This document shows, in pieces, positions 22,613 to 35,045 of a stretch of 64,000 nucleotides of DNA. The stretch comes from Iris pallida. Lineage: Eukaryota > Streptophyta > Magnoliopsida > Asparagales > Iridaceae. Under the pieces are notes generated by a model that made no database searches, was not told the DNA's origin, and saw only the letters and a program-made list of their open reading frames with translations. Both the position numbers and the translations under genes were made by a program. The stretch is from positions 22,945,917-23,009,916 of the forward strand of contig JANAVB010031417.1 of NCBI GenBank assembly GCA_029216955.1, given 5' to 3'. Position 1 is the first letter of the stretch. The number at the start of each line of letters is the position of its first letter.

Positions 22613-24735
22613 CTCCTCCCCGCGGCTTCCCCGCGCTCCTTTCGGCCGACCTCCTCCGCGGCTCCCCGCCGTTCGTCAGCCGTCCGCGCCCCCATTTCTC
22701 CGGCGAGGCGCTGCCCTAGCCGCGCGACCCCGCGGCCAGCGCCCCACCGCGCGACCTCGCGGCCAGCGCCCTCCTCCGGCGGACTTCCCGACCAGCGTCG
22801 GCCTCCGCCGTCCAGCGCGAGCCACCCCCGTCGTCAGCGCCTCCGTGTGCTGCCGACGCCACAGCGCCACCCCGCGCGCTGTCCCGACGGTCCCCCGCCG
22901 TTCGCCTTTCCGACGAGCTGACCGGCCCCCGCCGTGGTCGCGTGCCCTACCGGCCGCTGCCTCGTCTACGCGTGGCTCCCCGCCGCCGCGAGATCCCCTC
23001 TCCCGCAGACCCTTTCCGTGCCTCTCTTCTGTGCGTGGCCGAGTTCGGATCTACGAGGCGTTGCTGTCCAGATCTGCGACCTGTTGTCCGAACTTTGTTT
23101 CGGTTTTTTCTCCAAGTTTTTCCCGCGGCTCCCCGCCAACGAAATTTGGTAATTTCTGGATAATCACAGTAGTTCGTCCCTCCCCGTAGAGTCGGTGATG
23201 AAAATCGGTCCCCGAATTCCCTTCGGGAAATCCGTTTAGCTGCGTTATATTTTTGATTAGCTACGTTAGCGTATTTTCCTGTATTTTACCTGCTGGTTGG
23301 TGTGAATTGGTTGATTATGGGATTCCCGGACATTTCGGGAAGTTCGGTGGATTGAGAATTACTTTCTGTGGCTTGGGATTATTTTGGTGGATATATTCTG
23401 TGGATTATTTTGGGTTGGAAATATTTGCAGGTTTTTCGTGGCGCATTTCCCAGTTTTGGGTTGTCCCGAAATAGAGGAAGTGCTGCCCAAATTTTTACAA
23501 AAACTATATTTATGTTGATTTCAAAATTGGCTTTCGAAAATGAATTTTAAACTGATTTTTTGGGCGACGACCGTACCGGTCTGTGGGCCCTGGCGAAATG
23601 CAAACGCACCGGTCCGACCGGGCGTTGTGGTATTAGCCGAATTTTGAGGAATAGACCGAGTCTGAGACTCTTAGTTTTCATCTTTAATTATTTTAATTAA
23701 TATTTAGGCTATTTACTATAGTTAGTTAATTACCGCATTTTATTTAATAATTTAAGTCATTTTCTCTTATTTGATGTAAAAGAAAATTGTACAGGGCATA
23801 AGCCCACCCTAGGACCATTAGCTGTGCCAATGTATTGTGTAGCATAGTTTTATTTTATTTTTATTTTTCTGGTGGATGTGGAATTTGGGTGGTTTTTGAT
23901 TAGTCGCATAATCGTAAATTAGAGCGCGAATTACTAATTAATTATGAATTTAGTTAAAATGAATAGAATAATATCAAATAACTAGTTCACGATTTATCAC
24001 TAAAAGAAACTGTATTTTTATAAATATATTACAAAAACTCAAAGTTTTCCCAAGTTAAATTGATTCTCGTGTTATTTTCAAATAATCTAATTAACCGGTT
24101 TAATCAAACGCACGTAGTTGCGACGTAAACGTTAGCTGTAGATTAATACAACTTAAAACCTGATTAGGACATTACTACTAGAGATTGTAACTAACACATC
24201 TAGATATGGGTTGAATATTGTTTCTAAGTCTGGAATCTCAAATGTAGGATTTCGAGGAAGTGTTTGACCTAGTTCCCCGGTACAGACTCTCGATCCAGTC
24301 ACAATAACAAGGGCAAGTACAGTTATGTCTATTTGGTAATTTATCTAGTAATTGTTCTATTGCAATTTTAAACCACATTGCTACACGGAACTCTCTCCTA
24401 GAGTATTGATTGTGGAACTCTTTACTAGAGTTTGAATATTGACTCATTGATTGAATCTGATTGACTCGGGATATTGGGGGAGTAGTGTAGCGTCTATGAC
24501 CAATATCCCTATATTGCATCATTGATTGTGCGAGCTGATTCCTCCTATACACGAGGATAGGCCGGACCGTATCATTAGGATATAATTGAATCATCCCAAG
24601 CCGGTCATAGTTCGTTACCTACTCAAATCACATTGTTTTCAATTGTAGAATTGTTGAAAAATATTGTTAAAGTATTTTAAATTGTTTAACATTGCAAATT
24701 TCAAATTATTATTTGAATTATTGGATATTCGTAAT

Positions 24736-24895
24736 TGTACTTTGCTCACTCCTGACTGGAGACAACATTTTAGGTATCACTGAGGATGAAGAGCTATACT
24801 ATAATAGCTATTATGACCCGGTCCTCTACCCTGCGAAGGTACCAGAGCCGTCTCTGGAGGACGCTGATCCTGGGACTACAGAACCAGATGCTTAG
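24736..24895 (+). other. Hairpin/acceptor/micro-ORF module (3' LTR copy)
   Basis: Second copy of the 15494-15653 module. The micro-ORF peptide is unchanged although nearby LTR sequence has diverged. Confidence 0.58.
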
Positions 24896-25334
24896 ATAGT
24901 TTTTCTTTTCTGTATTTTCTCCTTTATTTGGAGTTTGTAGTTTATTTCAGCATTTCATTTCCAGTTGTACTTCTGAATATTTTATTAAACAAAGTTTCAT
25001 TTCCGAATAGAACAGTTATGACAAGTGTAATTGTGTTGTTGTGAATACCTGCAATGGAACAGCTTACTGCCGCCGTCTCACAACGGTGCAGGCTGGGCAT
25101 GATCCGATTCGACCCAAGAAATTGGGACCGGGTCGTGACATGAGTATTGGTCCAACTTTGAGAACCTTATTATTAGTGAACTACACACTATGAACCTAGT
25201 ATCAAATTCCTAAGCTAAATATCCATCTAACAATACAATCCATCTAGTCCATAGAGAGAAATTTACTAAGAATGGTAATGTCATACCTGCAATACATTCA
25301 AGCATAATGCAGCTATGGAGGAATTCTTCAGTCT

Positions 25335-25420
25335 CTTAAAGCTTTGTAGTCAGTGGTAAGACGAAATTGAGGATTTGCTATGGCAACCATCTCGCGTTCG
25401 AGTCACAAAATATACATTAA
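25335..25420 (+). mobile_element. Possible SINE head
   Basis: TAGTCAGTGGTAAGACG resembles a tRNA-type pol III A box and GCGTTCGAGTCAC about 45 bp later resembles a B box, as in plant SINEs. No clear A-rich tail or target duplication was found. The rest of 25146-26400 is AT-rich and shows no recognisable gene. Confidence 0.35.
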
Positions 25421-26418
25421 TAGCTTTATTAACCTGAAGAGTCTGTTTCTATTTCTTCTATGAAAGATAGGAGTCTTTAAACAAATTGACGATGGTGTTA
25501 TGACACATATGATTCCAAAAAAGTTCAGAACTACCTCAGCAAAGTGTTATACATGCTGCAGGTTATAAATGTTACTTGATCACTGCGATACTCTTCTGGG
25601 CGTTCTTTAATAGAATCGGATCTAAATTTTTTACGTAGTCATCAAGTGAGTGCACAACTATTGATAAATACTATGTTTACTTGAGTATTACTATGTCGAA
25701 AGGGACCATTTGTTTTTTAGATTCCTTAACATACCAACTACTAGTCGTATTTTTTTCTTTTGATTTAGTCATAGGTATGGCACAAAATAAATCTTCTATT
25801 CACTTAAATAATTTTCAGGTCATAGGAGAGTAGGAGGAAAAATATGAAGTATCTAACATAGAAAAGGAAAAGAAGAAGAAGAGACTATATAAAAATATGT
25901 ATCTTTATTTTTTCTCTTTTAAGCTGAGGTATCATTGTTTCATCCTTTCCTATGTTGAGCATATATTCCTTAAATTCTATATATTTACAGTTCTTTAATT
26001 CTAAAAACTTTGCCCATCATGCAGCTTCAACAACAAGAAAACAAATGTTTATCCGTAGTGTTAGTCAAATATGAACATTTTATTCTATGTTTGTTTGCTA
26101 GATTGCTCATACTGTGCGAGTGCTTCTACCTAGCTTTACTTATGATTTGTAGGGAAATGCTGATGTTGTTATCAGAACTACTCCAGATAAAATGGATTGT
26201 TCTTCCATCATATTCTGACATAATTTCCAATACGTCGACAATGGTAATTTTCTGATCTTATTGCTCTTTTAACGGCTTTCTACAAACTTGCTCAGTCTAT
26301 TTTATTTACTAGAAATTTGGATTATATGCAAGGAATAATAGCTTGCTTAACTGAGCACCAAGTTCGCTTGCCGAAATTTTTATATTCTAATATGTGGAAT
26401 AGAAGACCTGAAGCACAT

Positions 26419-26587
26419 CGATGGTACACGAGTTCCTTGCAGCATACATGTTGAGGGCATTCGATGGTACACGAGTTCCTTGCAGCATACATGTTGAGGG
26501 CAATCGACGGTACACGAGTTCCTTACAGCATATATGCTGAGGGCAGTCGATGGTACACAAGTTCCTTGCAGCATACATGTTGAGGGG
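26419..26587. repeat. 43-bp tandem repeat, four copies
   Basis: Units start at 26419, 26462, 26505 and 26548 with core GGTACACGAGTTCCTTGCAG and only a few mismatches. The period is not a multiple of three, so the minus-strand Cys-rich frames over it are artefacts. Confidence 0.9.
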
Positions 26588-26936
26588 GGAAGATATTCTA
26601 CTTCGAGGGATTAAATGGAGCAAGCTCTTCGATCGCCCAAAGAAAGGCTAGTGATGGTTTAAATGAAGCAAGCTTTATAATATGCATTAGAATTTTTTTG
26701 AAGTATTGGATACTCTTTGTTTTACAAGTATTAAATATTACTTCTCTTCATGTTATATGTAATAAATTTTAAGGAGCAATATAATTACTTTTTGAGGATT
26801 GCTATAATTACTTTGCATGTTGTTGTCTATAATTACTGAGCTACAACTGCGAGCAAAGAATTGTGTGAAATTGTATTGTGTGTTCTTGTGTTTCAATGTA
26901 TAATGGCAATGACCAAAAAAAAAAAATACTCGTGAC

Positions 26937-27441
26937 AATATTGATTTGCCACCAAACATATAAAGTGTACACTACGGTGACAATATTTACCTTCACTAAA
27001 CATATAAGTATACAGTAACAACGATAAAAGTGTCACTGCAAGTGTTTATAATGATGACATGTACTTGTCACTAAACATATACGTTATTGTGACAACAATA
27101 AAAGTGTTACTAAAATAATTTTTATTTTTTTGTCAAAAAAATTTATATTTATTTTTAATTACAATAGAATGCTATTTGTGACAATACCATGCGTTACTCA
27201 TAATATTTTTAGTGACGGATTTGTTGTCACGAAAAATATACTATCACTGACAACCTATTCTTGTCACAGTAGAGAACTTTCTGTGACAACGACTTTTAGT
27301 CGTCACTTATACTTTTAGCTACGGAGGTATATGCTACGAAAATAAGTCGTCACTGTACTCGTCACAGAAGATGTGTTGTGACGAGTTTCATAACTTTTGT
27401 GACAACTTTACATGTCATAGAAACCATGTTTTCTTGTAGTG
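26937..27441 (+). mobile_element. CACTA-type right terminus with subterminal repeats
   Basis: The segment ends TTTTCTTGTAGTG, the complement of the classic CACTACAAGAAAA terminus. The preceding 500 bp has about a dozen copies of TGTGACAA / GTCAC motifs in both orientations, typical subterminal transposase-binding repeats. I did not find the matching left CACTA end, so the 5' part is lost or outside recognition. 26588-26936 shows nothing definite. Confidence 0.65.
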
Positions 27442-28195
27442 AAACTCTCCCTCCTCTCCAAATACCTGGTACTAGTTAACCCTCCCCCTTTCTCCCACTA
27501 GACACACACATACATATACATGATGTATACAACCACACCATAGTTCCCAGGTTCTTTTAACCTAACTTGCCAGTTGGTACTAACCTCAATAGAACAAACA
27601 CTCTCACAGCTCAAAATACTAACACATGCTCATGCCTTACTCTTGTGACACTCCCTTTCAAACACAAACACACACCTATATGTTCCCTTACACATGTTGC
27701 CATGTTACCTATAAAAATAGGAAACCCTTGTTGTCTAAAATAAGACACAATTGTACAAAGAGAACCATACTGTAGAACTCACACTTTAAGACAATAGATG
27801 AAGGAAGACTTGTATGGAGGATCGATAGGGTTGAGCAATGTCATTTTATTCTACAAAGAGAACCATACTGTAGAACTCATACTGTAGAACTCACACTTTA
27901 ACACAATTCTACAAAGAGTTGTCATAGGGTGTTGAGCGATGTCATTTTATTCTTTTCTTCTTCTTCTTCTTGGGATTTTCGAGTATTGGATCTTGAGACA
28001 TATATAGCTAGAACTTACGAAGAATGGAGTACCATACTTCAACCAATAGATGTTGACTAATTGGTTCATATACTTGTTGTCTAAAATAAGTGTAGGAATA
28101 TTGCAAGGTGAAACAATGTATCAAACACTATATCGAAACCCAAACCCAATATGCAAATCCAAATTAATACGAAAATATACAAGTGTATATAGGGA
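27442..28195. other. Spacer with a small local duplication
   Basis: The block ACAAAGAGAACCATACTGTAG occurs twice (about 27756 and 27853), each followed by related sequence, including the repeated GATGTCATTTTATTC-like tail. No gene is seen. Confidence 0.5.
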
Positions 28196-28680
28196 ATTAA
28201 GTGTACAGAGGTGAAATACATATATATGCATGCTTGGGGGTGTCCACGTGTCCAACAAATGGACACAAAGTGTCCAAAACCTCACGAACACACTGTATCA
28301 GTGAACACATGGTCGTAACGTGTCTCCGTGTCCATTTTGGACACAAAAAACACCTCAATTAGGGTTAGGGTTTACCTTCAGTCTCCTCACGATGGTGGAA
28401 GAGAAGGAGGAGGACAAGTTCGGTGGTGGAGGAGGAGGGGATTAAGTGTACAGAGGTGAAATACATATATATATGCATGCTTGCGGGTGTCCACGTGTCC
28501 AACAAATGGACACAAAGTGTCCAAAACCTCACGAACACACTGTATCAGTGAACACATGGTCGTAATGTGTCTCCGTGTCCATTTTGGACACAAAAATACC
28601 TCAATTAGGGTTAGGATTTACCTTCAGTCTCCTCGCGGTGGTGGAGAAGGAGGATCTCGCGGTGGAGGAAGAGAAGGGGC
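28196..28680. repeat. ~245-bp tandem duplication
   Basis: ATTAAGTGTACAGAGGTG begins at 28196 and again at 28441. Each copy runs through the GTGTCCAACAAATGGACAC block to a TAGGGTTAG-containing end and a GGTGGA-rich tail. GGA-rich low complexity continues to about 28800. Confidence 0.85.
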
Positions 28681-28879
28681 TCGCGGTGGAGGAGGAGGAG
28701 GAGGAGGAGAAGGGGCTCGCCGGAGGGAGGAGAAGGAGCTCGCGGTGGAGGAGGAGGATGAGCGGCGCCGGAGGGAAGGGGGTCGGGCTGTCGTCGAGGT
28801 CGGGGGAAGAGGGGCGGGAACAAAAAATTTGGGGAGAGGAAGAAATGAAAAGTAGAACCGAGGAAACCCTATTTAGCAG

Positions 28880-29172
28880 AAATTAGCGACGTCCGAAATA
28901 CGTCGCAAAGCGTCGGTATTGGTTTAATATTCGGCGACGTTATAACCTTTGCGACGGTAAACGTCGCTGAACTGATAAAACTAGCGACGTTTTCCGACAA
29001 ATCAACGACGTTGGTTTTTATTAGACTATAGGTAGTCGTAATATGTCGCTGTATGTCGCTACCAGCGACGTATTGTGACGCTTAAATTTGGCGTCGCTAA
29101 AACCAAAAATATTGGCGACGTTTTAAGTTGGCGTCGCTAATTACGTCGTTGATATGACTTATTTTGGTAGTG
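28880..29172 (+). mobile_element. Second CACTA-like right terminus
   Basis: Ends TATTTTGGTAGTG, the complement of CACTACCAAAATA. About ten copies of GCGACGT / ACGTCGC in alternating orientation fill the preceding 290 bp as subterminal repeats. The left terminus was not found. It directly abuts the Mutator-MITE relative at 29173. Confidence 0.6.
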
Positions 29173-29479
29173 GACCTCGCCCCCCCCGGGCCATTACCAC
29201 CACCACCACCACCATCACCACCATCAACCATCATCACCACCACTGAACCCCTCCCCCCATCCCGCTCTGCCCCCTACCCTCCACCGCCACCGCCGCAGCA
29301 GCAGCAGCATCAACAGCCGCATGCAGCAGCAGTAGCCACAGCAGCTCGCGGCAGCGACAGCAGTGGCGACGGCGGCGGCGGCGGTGGGGGCTAGGGGGAC
29401 GGAGCGGGAGGGGGGGAGGAGGTTGTCGGTGGTGGTGATGATGGTTGATGGTGGTGGTGGTGATGATGATGGTGGTGGT
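29173..29479. mobile_element. Mutator-MITE relative, left part
   Basis: The CCGGGCCATTACCACCACC-type, GGC/GGT-rich core resembles the core of the intact element at 37525-38295. Its continuation lies beyond the LARD at 37312-37444, which ends in the conserved GTCAACTGTTAGTCTTGGAC arm. The left arm is missing, probably replaced by the CACTA end. Confidence 0.6.
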
Positions 29480-31741
29480 TGTCACGCCCCGACCCGGAAT
29501 CACCCGAATCATCGTCCTCGCAGGGGGCGTAATGCCGCACGAGCCTGGAGTTGCGCTCGTGCAAGGCAAGATGATAAGTTCTCAAATGGTTATCTTTTGA
29601 TTCGATATTTAACAACGAAAGGAAACACAGAGTATACGAAACAATTCTCTTTATTGATATCCGAAACTGAGATTACAATGGCTTTCGATAGCCTAACAAT
29701 ATATGCCAGATTGGCTACAACACTCAGGTTCTTTCTTGTCCACAAAGGATTTCACCGTTCCATACATCATGCCTTCTATATCTCGGCCGCATCAATCCAG
29801 CTGCGTAGTCCGAGCGTCAATGCAATAGCACACTTCAATGCGCTTCGGCATTCCAAGCCTTAACACGTTCAAGCAACGCTTTGCCGCGAGCAATCCATTC
29901 CCTGCACCCTGCATGAAGCTGGTGGGGGATCAGTACGTTCGTCCTCGCATGTACTGAAGCAAAGATCATCTTTCTAAACCGATATTTTAATATTTATGTT
30001 GAATCATGCAACTTAGCTTATGATCTTGCTATGTTCTCCTTAGGGTCAATTTTATGGCATCTTCGAAAGCGTAAAGCATGTTATCATAGCAGCATGTTAT
30101 TGAATTGAATAGGCAAGCAAACAAACAATCTCGTGTTTGATTCCTGGCGCAACTTACCAAGTCGACGCACTCGCCCTTGCACCGACGCAAGGTGAATACG
30201 CCGCATTCCTTCCCTGTCATGTTATATGTGCATCTCTAAGCAGGATCTCTATGCGGGACGCATACGCGCCTACACTTTCAACCCATCGTTCCTTAACTAT
30301 ATGAAGGTCGTGGGCGTATCCGCGCCGGAATGGACTAAAGGAGTTTCTCTTTTATTTTTCCTTACTTTCTTTTCTCTCCTTCTTTTCTCTCTCTTGTTTG
30401 GGTAGCCCGGCGTTTCACGGGTTGGGTTGCTATCCCAACAACCGAAACTTACCGCGTGCCTACCATCATTTGCGGCTTCTCACATTTATGACCGAGTGCT
30501 AATCGGACTTCGCAGATGTGCGCCTATCAAAGATTACATCCCTCCTAGGCCGAACGGTCCCGGTGCCCCAGTGCGCCCGTTCGGAGGGAACGTTCCGTGC
30601 ACGAAAGATATCATCGCAATTATCTCAAGTCCATTCCATTCGACCATGCAACGCCCTATCATTCAAACAACCAAGCATAGCCTTGAGTCCAAGACTCAGA
30701 CTTTATCATCTCGTATTTCTTCCGTTAACTTTCTATGTTCTCACGTTTCATACTTCGTTTCAATGATTCAATGGCATCGTACCTCAACTCAATGCTCGTC
30801 AACCGAACGACCCGAAGGTCTCGAACACCTTTCGAGGCACCATGTCATATCTGACAGTTCTGCCACATTTATGCCACAACTGTATTCTCTCGCAACGAAG
30901 CCATCTTTTATTATCCTGTGCACGTAGGCACGTTTCGACCGTATTTCCCTGTTCTATAACTTAGCATTCAATGTTTGCGGCTTGCGCACCGAGGCGCTCG
31001 CCTTAGCGATATCCAATGTCCCATAGCGACTCGTTCATATTGATGCACGTTTCATTTCAATTGTTCTAACTTAGTGTTCGACTCACACTATGATTTATCT
31101 CTGATCGGACCACGCCCGTGGCGTCGATAGGTTAACTTAGCATACAATGATATATTTGACTTATCGAATGAAGGAGTAAAAAGAAGTCAATCCTCCCACC
31201 TTGAGTCGATACGCCTTTGTCGTTTCGTCGAGCCGATGCGGCTCGATTTCCTAACTTCGTTGCATGGCCACTCTCCTGACTTAGCCATTCGAGCACTTCA
31301 TGCTTTATTGAATCATACGTCTGATTTGCCTTAGCGTGCCCAAGTCTCAGCCCGTCGCAAGGCGACGATTTGATTTCGCGGACCCCTTACTAAATATTGC
31401 AAAAGATCGACCTCTAATATTTTCCTGTCAAGTATAACCTGCACACGAAACCAACTAAAATCAATACTTGCATCGATTCGGACTTGCGCCTTGGTCGATT
31501 CGATTTCTTAGAATCTTCGAGCCGATTCAACACACTCATCCTTCGGGGCAACACGGTGCTTCGCATCGATTCATTCGATGCATTCTTTGGGACAAGACAA
31601 CTCTTCGCATCGACTTAGTTCGATGCATTCCTCGGGACAACTTAACACTACGTATCGATTCACATCGATACGTAATCGGGTCAACGCAACTCTTTGAGTC
31701 AACAACTCAGCATAATGCACCGTGTGGAGCGGGGCATTACA
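29480..31741 (-). repeat. LARD-1 LTR (3' LTR in element sense)
   Basis: It is highly similar to 35046-37306. It contains the hairpin AGTAC...CGTCCTCG...GTACT at 29932-29955, about 450 nt from the LTR 3' end, followed in sense direction by a GTGCAG acceptor-like site. Short frames repeated in both LTRs (for example the 63-aa minus-strand frame near 30029) have no known domain. Confidence 0.88.
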
Positions 31742-31780
31742 GAATATACCACTCAAAACAAGGTTCGTCCCGAACCGAAA
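31742..31780 (-). other. LARD-1 pre-PPT region with hairpin
   Basis: In sense orientation GGTTCG-GGA-CGAACC forms a 6-bp stem just upstream of the LTR, the position of the AGGA-loop hairpins at 7665, 19315 and 52718. The intervening sequence is GAGTGGTATATTC. Confidence 0.6.
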
Positions 31781-34340
31781 CCAATACTAAATTTCCAAGG
31801 GTTTTATTAGATCGTTCCACGATCTCGTCTCACTATTGTTTGGATCGTACAACTTAGTTTGGAATCATACACATATTTTAGGCGTCCCACCAATATATGC
31901 ATTTTAGCCAAGCTCAGTTGTAAGATATCGGAACAACGCAAACACGTAACTTCTCATTTTCAATTACTTGCCATCTCGTACTCTCGATCGGACTTGGCTC
32001 TATTACTTGTTCTCGTAATTCTAGCGTACTTGCATATTGATACATACATGATCGTCCAACAAAAATTAAGGCACACGATGTGATTAAAAAATTGCATTTC
32101 TCACTTTGTATGTTTCATCGGGACTATCAATTCTATGCGTCGCGTCAAACCGTCGCGCATCCGATCACAACGAGTCTTCGCAATGCCTTGCGTTCGGCAT
32201 CACTATCCAATGATTTTTGAAGTCTTACTTATGCAACTTATCTCGATACAATTTTCTTTGTTGACTTGCAAATAAATCAACATTTAGGGCTACGCCCGCT
32301 AGGTTACTTACATAGTCCCCGTGCTTAGATTCTCCCGACGCAAGTTTAAATTGACATTGCACAAAGGCCACAATCTATCCGACATGAAAGTTTACAGCAA
32401 GGCTACAGTGCTCAAGGCAACGATCGCCTTAGCACGAAGGTCTTTACGACGCGCCTTACATTCAATTTTCTAACGAGTAGGAATTCACTAGCCAAATTCA
32501 CAACTTATCCATCTCGCAACATCGAACACAAGTTCGATTCACGCAAGCTAAATTGCAAGGTGAATCTGAATCTAACAACATGACTCGTAAGTCATTCCCT
32601 TATCATTCCCTCTCGTGCATAGCACATTTCTCGCAATCGCCTATCCGAATCACCAAGTATGTTGGTGAATTCTAGTTCGACCGTCGACCAACATAACCAT
32701 TCAAGTATTCATCCGACGAATACTCAAAATCTAACTATATCATTCTCAATCGAAAGCTGTTCCAACAATTCTCGATCGCCTAGACTTATCGTCAACATAC
32801 ACCGTGTTTTATTTATTATCGGTGCAATCTCATATACGATATCGCATGGGTCATCTTACGGTCTGCAGCATTCAATTTGATTTGGCGGTCAAGTCTTCTA
32901 GGGTCAGCTGCCCCGAAGCTACGCTCGATAATTGTGGATCATCACCGAAGGACAGTTTAATACGAACCATGCTATATCTTATTTCGGAGCCAAATCACGT
33001 TCCGACGATTCTATACGACTACCCAAATTTCGGACAAAACTGTTTCTATCGGCGCAACTGATGCGCAACTATCCTCCGAGTCAAGTCATGCACTACCGTC
33101 GATGATTTCACAAATTTACGAAACAACTACTCGTATCGAGTTCGAGTTTATCTTATTCGCGGGTCGACACACGAGATACTATACGCATCGAGCAATCGTC
33201 GATGACTTATAGTCTCGCCCTGATCAATCACAAAATTTACGATCAACCAAGTTCGTTCATTCTCGTATCGTTACTTAAAAAATTTTGATAGCGCAAGGCG
33301 CACTCCGTTTTGTATTCTCTTATCGTGCTTACGTTTCCTTGCGTATCGATCTTGATAGTTCATATCAATTTCGATAGCAAGAGGGTCGACTTCGAATCCG
33401 TTTCAACGTCAACTTAACTCGCATCGCATACATCCAAGTTCGCAACAAACTTTTTCATACGCATCCACTCGTTCTCTGATTCGCCGCATTCCGCTATACT
33501 TTGATCGCGTAACTGAGTTACCGATTATCCAACATCGAACCCTCGAGTTATACGATCACGCCCTCTAAGTTTCGCGTGTTTTCCAGTCGTACTCAAATGA
33601 GTGTCGCCGCAGCGTAACCAACTATTTCTTAGACACGATTACTCACGTCAACCAACTCTTCACCGAAGTCACAATTCGTGCAATTTGATTACAATTCGCA
33701 TCGCCTAACATTCCTATCGAAATCGCAAGTCGTGCGATTCGATTCGTCTCGCCCAATATTTCTACCGAGATCGCAAGTCGTGCGACTCATTTGTAAGCTC
33801 GTGTATTCCTTTCCCGTCGATCCGATTATTGCGTCAAGGCATAATCGTTTCGCTAGTCTCGGTCGTCCGACCAACTTATAACTTTCGTCCGACGTATCGT
33901 TCATCGATACAAGTCTCGCCTTATCGTCCCAATCGATTTTCGAAGAACACTTGCATCAACATATCGCCATACAAATTTTCAATCGAGTCTCGATACTCTC
34001 CCGTCCGTTGCGGACAATTCTTCCGCAATTCTCACAACACGTCGATGCAATTCATCGCACAAGTGATATACCATATACCACTCGAAATCGAGTCATTCAT
34101 CGCCTACGTGGTATGGCATATACCACTCGGAATTCAAGCCATTTCCCTCGTGCTATACTTAGTGTAAACCAACGATCTCTTCCGACTCACGATTTCTGCA
34201 GTGATCGTGCTTGATCACAACCGTAACTTTGATTCTATCAAATCCGACGTAACTCGGTCAATGTTCTCGTTTGCCAACATAAGTTTGGTGTGCAACGGAA
34301 CGATTCGTTCTATCGATTTACGATTTCAATTCTTTCCTTA

Positions 34341-34801
34341 CGTTGCATCTCGTGCAACAATTTATTTGATATGCGTTGCACCCCGTGCAACAAATTTTAC
34401 TTTCGATACACGTTGCACATCGTGCTACGATTTATTTTCGACACTTTCATTTCACTTTGTACAACGATTCATTTCCAATTTCCTTTGTACTTCGTACAAC
34501 GATTAATTTGATATGCGTTGCACCACGTGCAATAATTTTTACTTTCAATATGCGTTGCACATCGTGCAACGATCATTTTCGACATTTACCGCACCTCGTG
34601 CAACGAATTACTCTCGACTTTCCAAGTCAATGCACAATCCGTTTTAACACATTCGGTATTGGCTTATCACTTCTCACTTTCATTTTAACGCATATTCACA
34701 TTAACTCGCTGCACTTCGTGCATTATTTTATTTCTCATTCAACATGTTATATTGCGACAACATCTCAAATCGTATTTCACAATTTGTTGCACTTGCAGCA
34801 A
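34341..34801 (-). repeat. LARD-1 hairpin array downstream of the PBS
   Basis: About ten short inverted repeats of the form GTTGCAC-NNN-GTGCAAC lie at 34341, 34375, 34412, 34484, 34517, 34554, 34588, 34709 and 34785. Variants include TTGTAC-TTC-GTACAA (34484), where both arms changed together. In sense direction the array is 245-705 nt downstream of the 5' LTR, the same place as in LARD-2. Possible role: RNA packaging or dimerisation, inferred. Confidence 0.65.
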
Positions 34802-35045
34802 CTAACAATTTTACGGCTCGTTTGCATTCAATGCAATATACCCTTCGCGACTTTCTTAGCAAACATCATGTAATTTCTAAAACACATGCGGCAAAATTAC
34901 ACGATTGTATTAGACTTATTGTATGGAACATCCAGTACGGTATCGAGTAGAGTCAAGAGTGGTATCAAGTGGTGGTGGGCAACTTTTAGAATTATAATGA
35001 AGCGGGCGTCCAGAGAAAATTAAGCCTAGAGCTCTGATACCAATT

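Larger units (their letters stand above)
12670..25140 (+). mobile_element. Ty3/gypsy-type LTR element, pol decayed
   Basis: 5' LTR 12670-15898 (3,229 bp) and 3' LTR 19351-25140, which is also 3,229 bp once the nested solo LTR and its TSD copy are removed. Both start TGTGAAACCC; the ends are GGTCATGACA and GGTCGTGACA. The target duplication TGAGT is perfect (12665-12669, 25141-25145). The internal region (15899-19350) holds fragments of gag, RT, RNase H and integrase in Ty3/gypsy order, broken by many stops and frameshifts. The LTR termini and PBS-like site resemble those of the gag-only element, so the two families are probably related. Confidence 0.92.
19351..25140 (+). repeat. 3' LTR of gypsy-type element, split by solo LTR
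   Basis: Runs 19351-20056 and resumes at 22613 after the nested insertion. It differs from the 5' LTR by scattered substitutions, clearly more than between the LTRs of the gag-only element, so this insertion is older. Confidence 0.9.

Noticed and set aside
26419..26587. CRISPR-like array
   Set aside because: Direct head-to-tail 43-bp repeats without spacers in a plant genome: an ordinary minisatellite.
31742..35045. Possible degraded gag/pol in the LARD-1 interior
   Set aside because: I searched for RT, RNase H, integrase and zinc-knuckle text on both strands and found none. The short frames are unrelated to retroelement proteins.
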